Origin: Candidatus Woesebacteria bacterium
Lineage (GTDB): Bacteria > Patescibacteriota > Microgenomatia > UBA1400 > MFAQ01
Direction of reading: 5' to 3'
DNA length: 6,430 nucleotides
Assembly: GCA_020052895.1 (NCBI GenBank)
Contig: JAGVOE010000066.1
Span: 1-6,430, forward strand
Positions within the stretch are counted from its first letter, which is position 1. Each line of letters opens with the position of its first letter. This document shows, in pieces, positions 1 to 5,260 of this stretch. A program made the position numbers and the translations under genes. The notes under the pieces were generated by a model that saw only the letters and a list, made by a program, of their open reading frames with translations, made no database searches and had not been told where the DNA came from.

Positions 1-3
1 CTT

Positions 4-9
4 TACAAT
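4..9 (+). promoter_or_regulatory. Possible -10 box for holA-like gene
   Basis: TACAAT lies 29 nt before the ATG at 39. No -35 box can be checked because the window begins here, and there is no TG extension. If used, transcription would start near base 16 and give a leader of about 20 nt without a Shine-Dalgarno sequence. This is weak evidence: a single hexamer match in AT-rich sequence. Confidence 0.3.
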
Positions 10-38
10 AGCTTTAAGTCACTACTTGGCTTACTTAA

Positions 39-725
39 ATGATCACTATTATTCACGGGGACGACACTCTAGGTTCTTACCAAAGACTGGGGAAGCTGAT
101 AGCCGAAGCCAAAAATAAAAATCTTGAGGTAGTTCAAAGAGACGCCGGCGAAATAAATGCTACTACCTTGCGTCAAGAAACTAGCGCCACCGATCTTTTT
201 GGCACCAGTACTTGTCTCGTCATCAAAAATCTTCTGGGTAGTCTCAAATCAAAATCAAAGGAAGGACTTATTAGCGCTCTTCAAAAGTTGTCTCAGGCCG
301 AGATACTTCTCTACGAGCCCAAAAAAATGTCCGAGACTACTCTAAAACAACTACCACAAGCCAAAATAGAAACCATAAACTTAAATCCCCTGATCTTTAA
401 GTTTTTGGACTCTCTGCGTCCGGGAAATACTCGAATCATTTTTCGAGGTTGGGACCAGCTCCTCGAGCTGGGTCATCAGCCGGAATATATTTTGGTCATG
501 GTGGTTCGGCAGGTGCGTCTACTGATCCAAGCCAAGTCCGGCCCCTCATACCTCAAGCTTTCGGCCTACCCCAAACGATTAGTCATCTCCCAGGCAAACT
601 ACTTTACTCTAAATCACCTTCTAGATCTGCACCGCGAGCTTTATAAAACCGATAAAAGACTCAAAACCGGTCTCTCAGCCTTGCCCTTAGAACAGCTTCT
701 CTTGCAATTCTTCTGTCTTATCTAG
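39..725 (+). CDS. holA: DNA polymerase III subunit delta (HolA-like), short form
   Basis: This is probably the delta subunit of the clamp loader, which opens the beta sliding clamp and loads it on primed DNA during replication. It is cytoplasmic. The N-terminus (MITIIHGDDTLGSYQRL) matches the first strand and P-loop-like turn of the family's domain I and supports the ATG at 39. Further family-like segments are LFGTSTCLVIKN (53-64) and ILLYEPKKMSETT (89-101). The C-terminal part resembles the collar domain: VVRQVRLLIQAKS (155-167) and LHRELYKTDKRLKTG (197-211), where the family usually shows a D..(I/L)KTG motif. At 228 aa it is much shorter than the usual roughly 330-340 aa. The chain seems to run from domain I into the collar, so the helical domain II is largely missing. 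No Shine-Dalgarno is visible. The product is recognised from pattern, not from a search. The alternative is a diverged delta-like protein outside the replisome. Confidence 0.75.
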   Translation: MITIIHGDDTLGSYQRLGKLIAEAKNKNLEVVQRDAGEINATTLRQETSATDLFGTSTCLVIKNLLGSLKSKSKEGLISALQKLSQAEILLYEPKKMSETTLKQLPQAKIETINLNPLIFKFLDSLRPGNTRIIFRGWDQLLELGHQPEYILVMVVRQVRLLIQAKSGPSYLKLSAYPKRLVISQANYFTLNHLLDLHRELYKTDKRLKTGLSALPLEQLLLQFFCLI

Positions 726-731
726 TAAAAT
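702..731 (+). promoter_or_regulatory. Candidate promoter for the 765 gene
   Basis: TTGCAA (702-707) and TAAAAT (726-731) are separated by 18 nt, a reasonable -35/-10 pair (4/6 and 5/6 matches to consensus). The -10 box starts one base after the holA stop codon. The predicted start near 738 gives a leader of about 27 nt that contains the strong SD. Read-through from holA is also possible, since no terminator separates the two genes. Confidence 0.4.
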
Positions 732-751
732 ACGCCAGTACGTTTATATCC

Positions 752-758
752 AAGGAGG
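752..758 (+). promoter_or_regulatory. Strong Shine-Dalgarno, AAGGAGG
   Basis: AAGGAGG (followed by T) sits 6 nt before the ATG at 765, which is ideal spacing. It fixes that start over the in-frame ATG at codon 6 (780). It stands out because the starts at 39, 1271, 3857, 5261 and 6333 have no comparable site. Confidence 0.85.
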
Positions 759-764
759 TCTACT

Positions 765-1121
765 ATGTGTGGTGGTGGAATGTCCTACCCAAATCCTATT
801 GGCGAACGAATTTCACAGCTCAAACCAGGCGATCAGGTTATTATCCTCAAGGGTGAGGGATCACCAGCTGCCTGGGAAGAAACATGTACCATCATCTGGA
901 AAGTTAGTGGTTATTCAGCCCTAACAGCTGATGGTATCGCCCTCTCCTGTCGGAACTTGTCCGACCTTATCATCACTGGCAATCATTTTGAATCCTACCC
1001 CGTCTCTCCTGAGGCTATGCAGATCTGGGATGAAATTCTCGCCGTCCAAAAAGAAGCCCAAGATTCAGATACTAAGCCAGACTGGAGTATTCCTCCAGCC
1101 TTCGGTACCGAGCCCGAGTAA
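765..1121 (+). CDS. Hypothetical protein, 118 aa
   Basis: I do not recognise this protein. It opens with MCGGGM, then a stretch of alternating hydrophobic and polar residues that looks like a small beta-rich domain: ISQLKPGDQVIILKG (16-30), TCTIIWKVSGYSALTADG (40-57) and LSDLIITG (65-72). The LKPGDQVIIL turn resembles the loop entering a strand in SH3-like or KOW-like barrels, but this is only a visual likeness. The last 30 or so residues are acidic and polar (KEAQDSDTKPDW, 96-107), probably disordered. Three cysteines are present (2, 41, 62) with no paired CxxC motif. There is no signal peptide or membrane segment. It has its own likely promoter, a perfect SD and an intrinsic terminator, so it is probably a well-expressed single-gene unit. 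Reading-frame integrity and those signals support a real gene. The function is unknown. Confidence 0.8.
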   Translation: MCGGGMSYPNPIGERISQLKPGDQVIILKGEGSPAAWEETCTIIWKVSGYSALTADGIALSCRNLSDLIITGNHFESYPVSPEAMQIWDEILAVQKEAQDSDTKPDWSIPPAFGTEPE

Positions 1122-1126
1122 TCTAT

Positions 1127-1150
1127 GCCCCGCTATACAGCGGGGCTTTT
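1127..1150 (+). terminator. Intrinsic terminator after the 765 gene
   Basis: A perfect 8-bp stem, GCCCCGCT (1127-1134) with AGCGGGGC (1139-1146), has a 4-nt loop (ATAC) and a TTTT run directly after it. It begins 5 nt past the stop codon, so it should end the transcript of the 118-aa gene and insulate the helicase promoter downstream. Confidence 0.9.
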
Positions 1151-1151
1151 C

Positions 1152-1162
1152 TGTGCTACAAT
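1152..1162 (+). promoter_or_regulatory. Extended -10 promoter for the helicase gene
   Basis: TACAAT (1157-1162) is preceded by TGC (1154-1156), giving a TGn extended -10 element. No clear -35 is seen, because that position falls in the terminator stem. It lies just after the upstream terminator's T-run. Transcription would start near 1169, leaving a leader of about 100 nt before the ATG at 1271. Confidence 0.55.
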
Positions 1163-1168
1163 AACCCA

Positions 1169-1270
1169 TAATTGTTCTTAGGTACTTGAGCCTTTAGCTC
1201 TGAGGTAGACTCGATCTCGATTGTCTAGCTTTAATTTCCAGGGGACAATCGGGGACACCCCCACAAATAT
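1169..1270 (+). promoter_or_regulatory. Structured 5' leader of the helicase mRNA
   Basis: This leader has no SD and no AUG, but it has clear inverted repeats. A small hairpin is GAGC (1188-1191) with GCTC (1197-1200), flanked by CTTAG/CTGAG pairing. A longer stem joins 1215-1226 to 1243-1254: 12 pairs including three G-T wobbles, with a Watson-Crick core CGATTGTC/GACAATCG and a 16-nt loop. The GGGG at 1251-1254 can instead pair with the CCCC run at 1258-1261 across a 3-nt loop, so the two hairpins exclude each other a few bases before the start codon. Pairing was read by eye. Regulation is inferred, for example by temperature or by the helicase itself. Confidence 0.45.
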
Positions 1271-2476
1271 ATGTATAATTCACGTCCTTCCTATGGTCGT
1301 AGACCTGCCCGTGCTGGCGGATCATTTAATAGTGGCTATCGACCAGCCAACAATTTTCAGAAAAGAAATCGTTTCATGCCTAAGGCTCTCGACCCTAGAT
1401 TCTTTATATGCGCCGCTACCCCTCAAACCGAGGCCGAATCGGTCATCAAACACGCCTTTAGTGACTTTGATCTACATCCTCAGATCCATATCAATTTAGC
1501 TGCCAAGGGAATGGTCATCCCTACCTTAATTCAAGACCAAGCCCTTGAGCACGCTCTCGCTGGTAAAGATATTATCGGTCTGGCCGACACCGGCACTGGT
1601 AAAACCGCCACTTTTGCGCTACCCATTATTCAAAAACTGATGGCCAACCCCAGTGAAACCTGTCTGATCGTCGCCCCCACTCGTGAGCTAGCGATTCAGA
1701 TCCGAGACGAGATCCGCTCGCTAGCCACCAATCTGCCTATCTACTCCTGTGTTCTAATTGGAGGCTCAGACATTCGCCGCCAGCTAGACGACCTCCGTCG
1801 CCGCCCACACATCTATATCGGTACTCCTGGACGACTGCGTGATCTTTACAATCGTCGAGCTTTAAATCTTTCTAGCACTCGCACCGTCGTCTTGGACGAA
1901 GTCGATCGTATGCTTGACATGGGCTTTGTCAAAGAAATTTCCGAGCTGATGTCTTTTTTACCTAAAGAAAGACAAACTCTACTCTTTTCGGCTACTCTTG
2001 ATCAAAAAGTTGAGGACATCGCTCGCCGTTTTTTGAGCCAACCCCTCAAGATCTCGGTCAAGACCGCCACTACTTCCCACAATGTCGACCAAAACATCAT
2101 CCGTACTCACGGCAACAAGCTTGAAGTTCTGCACGATCTGCTGAGAAAAGAAGAATTTAAGAAAGTCTTGGTCTTTGGTCGCACTAAGTTTGGAGTTGAG
2201 AAGATCTCGGTCGCCCTTCAGCGTTCCGGCTTTCCAGCCGATGCCATTCATGGAGATAAGCGTCAAAACCAGCGCGAGAACGTTCTCCGAAAATTTAGAT
2301 CCAATCAGATCAATATCTTGATCGCCACCGATGTGGCCGCTAGAGGTATCGATGTCAAAGACATCACTCACGTCATTAACTACGACGCGCCGGCTACCCT
2401 AGATGATTACACCCATCGAGTCGGTCGGACTGGTCGAGCCGGTAAGACCGGTATCGCTCTAACCTTCGTCGAGTAG
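1271..2476 (+). CDS. DEAD-box ATP-dependent RNA helicase
   Basis: This is an ATP-driven RNA unwinding enzyme of the RhlE/DeaD type, expected to act in ribosome assembly, mRNA decay or cold adaptation. All core motifs are visible in order: Q motif PTLIQ (84-88) with an upstream Phe, motif I ADTGTGKT (105-112), Ia PTRELA (136-141), GG (164-165), Ib TPGR (185-188), II DEVD (209-212, a variant of DEAD), III SAT (240-242), IV VLVFGRTK (299-306), V ATDVAARGID (352-361) and VI HRVGRTGRAG (382-391). Residues 1-35 form a basic, Arg/Gly/Asn/Tyr-rich tail, probably disordered and RNA-binding. The protein ends 10 residues after motif VI, so it has no C-terminal extension or accessory RNA-binding domain. 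The ATG at 1271 lacks an SD. The in-frame ATG at codon 36 (1376) would remove the tail, but tails of this composition are common in such helicases, so the longer form is preferred. Confidence 0.93.
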   Translation: MYNSRPSYGRRPARAGGSFNSGYRPANNFQKRNRFMPKALDPRFFICAATPQTEAESVIKHAFSDFDLHPQIHINLAAKGMVIPTLIQDQALEHALAGKDIIGLADTGTGKTATFALPIIQKLMANPSETCLIVAPTRELAIQIRDEIRSLATNLPIYSCVLIGGSDIRRQLDDLRRRPHIYIGTPGRLRDLYNRRALNLSSTRTVVLDEVDRMLDMGFVKEISELMSFLPKERQTLLFSATLDQKVEDIARRFLSQPLKISVKTATTSHNVDQNIIRTHGNKLEVLHDLLRKEEFKKVLVFGRTKFGVEKISVALQRSGFPADAIHGDKRQNQRENVLRKFRSNQINILIATDVAARGIDVKDITHVINYDAPATLDDYTHRVGRTGRAGKTGIALTFVE

Positions 2477-2490
2477 TGTACCAAGTACAC
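2476..2490. promoter_or_regulatory. Inverted repeat over pncB promoter (candidate operator)
   Basis: GTGTAC-CAA-GTACAC is a perfect 6-bp inverted repeat with a 3-nt centre. It starts at the last base of the helicase stop codon and fills the -35/spacer region of the promoter at 2495-2503. It is followed at once by the overlapping 10-bp palindrome ACCATATGGT (2489-2498). No T-run follows, so it is a poor terminator. Its position fits a repressor site. The cognate regulator is unknown. Confidence 0.4.
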
Positions 2491-2494
2491 CATA

Positions 2495-2503
2495 TGGTAT
2501 AAT
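2495..2503 (+). promoter_or_regulatory. Extended -10 promoter for pncB
   Basis: TGGTATAAT is a perfect TGn-TATAAT extended -10 element (TATAAT at 2498-2503). The -35 region is weak, which is typical of extended -10 promoters. The predicted start near 2510 gives a leader of about 52 nt that contains a CGGCCA tandem repeat (2535-2546) and the SD. Confidence 0.7.
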
Positions 2504-2551
2504 AACCTGTAGCAATACTTAAGCACCCTAACAACGGCCACGGCCAAATAT

Positions 2552-2556
2552 GGAGG
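2552..2556 (+). promoter_or_regulatory. Shine-Dalgarno that sets the pncB start
   Basis: GGAGG lies 5 nt before the ATG at 2562. The earlier in-frame ATG at 2550 overlaps this SD and has no site of its own, so 2562 is the better start. Confidence 0.8.
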
Positions 2557-2561
2557 TACCA

Positions 2562-3791
2562 ATGGTTCAAAGAAGCTCTGGAACAGACATCATTCGTGAT
2601 GTTCTCGAAACCGATGTCTATCAATGCTCTCAAATTCACGCTGCTAACGATCTATATCCTGATGATTGGTCCTGGTACGTTGTAGTAGATCGGGATCACG
2701 AAGTTTACCCCAAGAACTTTGCTGGCCTGGTGACTGAGAAGTTTCAAGATTTACGGGCCTTACGCTCCGAAGAGGGGTTAAGAAATTACCTAAGGCAAAA
2801 ATGGCCTTTTCTAGGAGATTTCTTTACTTGGATCGAGAAATATCGCTTCGTGCCTGAATATATCAAAGTCTGGCAAGATGAAGAGGGACACTTATTTGGA
2901 AAAATACTAGGACCATGGTCAGACATCATATTAATGGAACAAATTTTTCTGGCCGTAGTCTCTCAAACTCGAAATGAGGAATTGGAATTCTACCCAGACG
3001 AAAACTGGGTCGACGAGCTCCTCAAAATTATTTACAATATGAGAGCTGCGAACCTCAAAGTATCTGAGTTTGGTCTCAGAAGACGAGCCTACAACTGGAT
3101 GCAAGATATCGTGACTGACTACCTAATAAAGTACGGTGGAGAAATGTATGTCAGTAGCAGCTCTCCGTATCATGCCAGAATGTCAGATATGTCACCCAAA
3201 GGCACCGTTGCTCATCTATGGTATCTAAATCATGGAGCCAGATTTGGTGTAGAGCTAGCCAATCAGGCGGCCTCAGTAGCCTGGCGAGCTATTTATGGTA
3301 ATGATCTTGGTACAGCTCTACCAGATACATGGGGGTCTAGCTTTTACTGGGCGACAATGACTCCTGGGATGGCTAGATTAATCAAAAGCTATCGTCACGA
3401 CAGTGGAGATCCATACAAATTTGTGGACCTAGCCCGTCGTTTTTTAATCCATCCAAAGAACAACATTGACCCATCAACAATTACCTTGATATTCACCGAC
3501 TCTCTCTCAGACACCAAAGCAAAAGAAATTGATGCATATGCCAGACGATGGTTCAAAACTGCCTATGGAATTGGAGGCTACTTTACCAACAATAAGTTAT
3601 TTTTCAAAAAAACTTCTAATTACAAACCATTAAACATGGTCGTTAAACCTTTCGCATTTAGTTTTGATCATGGAGTATCATGGGTTAAGGTAGCCAAGGT
3701 CCCCGACTCGCCTGGAAAAAACGTCGGTGATCCCGAAGTAATTGCTGAAATAATGAAAATCAAGTCTCGTCATTTCTATACCTACTTTTAG
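2562..3791 (+). CDS. pncB: Nicotinate phosphoribosyltransferase
   Basis: This enzyme converts nicotinate and PRPP to nicotinate mononucleotide, with ATP hydrolysis through a phosphohistidine, in the Preiss-Handler NAD salvage route in the cytoplasm. The 409-aa length matches the E. coli PncB class (about 400 aa), and motifs line up along its whole length: ETDVY (16-20, for DTDAY), GPWSDIILMEQIFLAVVS (117-134), SEFGLRRR (168-175, for MDFGTRRR), GTVAHLW (214-220), RHDSGDP (278-284), FTDSLS (311-316), GIGGYFTN (336-343), KPLNMVVK (355-362) and DSPGK (382-386). His218 aligns with the phosphorylated His of enterobacterial PncB. The region after ETDVY is more diverged than the rest. The FG.RRR motif argues against nicotinamide phosphoribosyltransferase. 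The gene has its own promoter, SD and terminator, so it is likely monocistronic. Sampled rows of it look lower in GC than the flanking genes, which may mean separate acquisition. Confidence 0.93.
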   Translation: MVQRSSGTDIIRDVLETDVYQCSQIHAANDLYPDDWSWYVVVDRDHEVYPKNFAGLVTEKFQDLRALRSEEGLRNYLRQKWPFLGDFFTWIEKYRFVPEYIKVWQDEEGHLFGKILGPWSDIILMEQIFLAVVSQTRNEELEFYPDENWVDELLKIIYNMRAANLKVSEFGLRRRAYNWMQDIVTDYLIKYGGEMYVSSSSPYHARMSDMSPKGTVAHLWYLNHGARFGVELANQAASVAWRAIYGNDLGTALPDTWGSSFYWATMTPGMARLIKSYRHDSGDPYKFVDLARRFLIHPKNNIDPSTITLIFTDSLSDTKAKEIDAYARRWFKTAYGIGGYFTNNKLFFKKTSNYKPLNMVVKPFAFSFDHGVSWVKVAKVPDSPGKNVGDPEVIAEIMKIKSRHFYTYF

Positions 3792-3798
3792 TTTTCCT

Positions 3799-3827
3799 AC
3801 ACCCCGCTCTGCGGGGTGTTTCTTTTT
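3799..3827 (+). terminator. Intrinsic terminator after pncB
   Basis: A perfect 9-bp stem, ACACCCCGC (3799-3807) with GCGGGGTGT (3811-3819), has a TCT loop and is followed by a T-rich tract to 3827. It starts 7 nt past the pncB stop. The CCCCGC/GCGGGG core is the same as in the terminator at 1127-1150. Confidence 0.93.
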
Positions 3828-3841
3828 AAAGACCCGCGCCT

Positions 3842-3850
3842 TGGTATACT
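3842..3850 (+). promoter_or_regulatory. Extended -10 promoter giving a leaderless transcript
   Basis: TGGTATACT (TATACT at 3845-3850 with a TGn extension) ends 6 nt before the ATG at 3857. With the usual -10 to +1 spacing, transcription would start at or within a base or two of the A of the start codon, so the mRNA would be leaderless. No SD is present. A -35 box is not evident, because that position is the T-tract of the upstream terminator. Confidence 0.65.
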
Positions 3851-3856
3851 TAATTA

Positions 3857-5260
3857 ATGCCCTTAAATCCTTATATTTTTCGTGGGTACGACATTCGTGG
3901 CCTGGTCGATATCGACCTCAGTAACGAAATCTACTATCAGCTGGGTAGAGCCTACGCCACCTTCCTAGTCGAACGGAAGATCAAGCTCTGTCCGGTTGGC
4001 CGTGATAATCGCCCCACCAGCCAGTCTTACTCTCGCCACTTTATCAAAGGTCTAAACGACGGCGGTATCGACACCATCGATCTAGGTCTCTCTCTAACAC
4101 AAATTGTCTACTTCTCCTCCTATCATTTTCTGACCAAAGCCTGTGCTATGGTAACGGCCTCACACAATCCCAAAGAGTACAACGGCCTTAAGTTAGGCAA
4201 GAGCTACTCAGAAACCCTAGCTTTTCAGGAGATTCAAGAAATAAAAGAGATCGTCACCACCCAAAGATTTTCCAGCGGCTTTGGTCGGAACTCTTCGTAC
4301 AATCTCTTTGGGCCATATCTAAAACATCTACTTACTTACTTTAAGCTGACCAGAAAATGGAAAATCGTTGTCGACACTCTCAACACCTCCTCTGGCAAAT
4401 TCTATCCCCGCATCTTTCGTCGAGCCGGCTGCCAAGTAGTCCATCAAAATGGTTGGCTTATCAGCTCCTTTCCTCACGGCACCGACCCAACAGACAATCA
4501 AGTACTCCAAAATCTGGCGCAAAGAGTTCGGCTGGAAAAGGCTGATATCGGTTTTGCTTTTGATGCCGACGGTGATCGATTGGGAGTCGTCGATGAAAAA
4601 GGTCAAGCTCACTGGATGGACATTGTGACCACCATTTTCGCCATCGATATCCTGGAGTCTCTGCCCCGATCTACCATTATCTATAATAATCTCTGTTCTC
4701 AAGCCGTGCCCGAAACCATTACTCGTTTTCACGGCCTACCTTTAATGTGGAAGACCGGCCATTCTTACATCAAAGCCAAGATCCGTGAAAGCGGTGCTAT
4801 GCTAGGCGGAGAGCTTTCGGGACATATCTTTTTTATGGACAACTTTTTTGGACATGATGACGCCGCTTACGCCTGCTTACGTTTATTATCTTATCTAGAA
4901 AAGCATCACCAAACCTTATCTCAAGCCTGCGCCGCTATCGAAACTCATCGCAGTAGTCCAGAAATAAAGTTGGGCGTACCTGACGATCAAAAATTTGCTC
5001 TAGTTGAAAATAAAATTCGCCATGATCTGGTTACTGCTTGGCCAGAAGCCAAGGTCAACGATCTGGACGGCATTCGACTCGAAACTGGAGAAGTCATGGT
5101 TGTCATTCGTGCTTCACAAAATGGACCTTACCTAACTGTTCGGTTTGAAGGACTGGACGAAAAGCTTTACAATGAAACCAAGGACCAAATCAATAAAATT
5201 CTTCATTCCTACCCAGAGATCAACTGGAATGAGGCTGTCAATATTTATGCCCTTCAGTAA
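3857..5260 (+). CDS. Phosphomannomutase/phosphoglucomutase
   Basis: This member of the alpha-D-phosphohexomutase family interconverts 6-phospho and 1-phospho forms of mannose and glucose, feeding nucleotide-sugar and glycan synthesis. At 467 aa it is normal family length. The four family signatures are all present: N-terminal FRGYDIRG (8-15); phosphoserine loop TASHNP (100-105) with Ser102 as the phosphate carrier; metal-binding DADGDR (236-241); and sugar-binding GGELSGH (317-323), preceded by TGHSYIK (300-306). The C-terminal phosphate-binding loop RASQNGP (418-424) is a variant of the usual RxSNTxP pattern. It is the first gene of a tight operon with a PGI/PMI and a PEP synthase-like gene, and appears to be translated from a leaderless mRNA. 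The substrate balance between glucose and mannose cannot be read from sequence, but a bifunctional isomerase next door suggests both. Confidence 0.93.
   Translation: MPLNPYIFRGYDIRGLVDIDLSNEIYYQLGRAYATFLVERKIKLCPVGRDNRPTSQSYSRHFIKGLNDGGIDTIDLGLSLTQIVYFSSYHFLTKACAMVTASHNPKEYNGLKLGKSYSETLAFQEIQEIKEIVTTQRFSSGFGRNSSYNLFGPYLKHLLTYFKLTRKWKIVVDTLNTSSGKFYPRIFRRAGCQVVHQNGWLISSFPHGTDPTDNQVLQNLAQRVRLEKADIGFAFDADGDRLGVVDEKGQAHWMDIVTTIFAIDILESLPRSTIIYNNLCSQAVPETITRFHGLPLMWKTGHSYIKAKIRESGAMLGGELSGHIFFMDNFFGHDDAAYACLRLLSYLEKHHQTLSQACAAIETHRSSPEIKLGVPDDQKFALVENKIRHDLVTAWPEAKVNDLDGIRLETGEVMVVIRASQNGPYLTVRFEGLDEKLYNETKDQINKILHSYPEINWNEAVNIYALQ

Noticed and set aside
1169..1270. tRNA or small RNA gene in the intergenic region
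   Set aside because: No cloverleaf, T-loop or CCA-adjacent acceptor stem can be drawn. The inverted repeats fit an mRNA leader better.
1274..1279. Perfect TATAAT just inside the helicase gene
   Set aside because: It is codons 2-3 (Tyr-Asn) plus flanks, with no -35 and no in-frame start close downstream. A promoter here would miss the N-terminal tail.
1221..1499. 92-codon frame overlapping the helicase start
   Set aside because: It starts on TTG inside the leader hairpin, overlaps the strongly supported helicase frame and has no recognisable protein character.
1979..2371. 130-codon reverse-strand frame
   Set aside because: It lies wholly antisense to conserved helicase motifs, with no promoter or SD. 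It is a shadow of the helicase codons.
2476..2490. Terminator for the helicase gene
   Set aside because: The 6-bp stem is followed by CATATGG, not a T-run, and it overlaps the next promoter, so an operator is a better reading.
2510..2561. NAD-type riboswitch in the pncB leader
   Set aside because: The leader is about 52 nt. I could not fit it to a known NAD riboswitch consensus or find a convincing SD-blocking stem. Only the CGGCCA tandem repeat and a GGTACC palindrome are clear.
2562..3791. Nicotinamide phosphoribosyltransferase (NadV/NAMPT)
   Set aside because: Length and the FGLRRR, GTVAHLW, RHDSGDP and DSPGK motifs follow the E. coli PncB pattern. NAMPT-type proteins are longer and have FGYRG at the corresponding place.
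4328..4732. 134-codon reverse-strand frame
   Set aside because: It is antisense to the mutase, including its DADGDR motif, with no start signals. It is a shadow frame.
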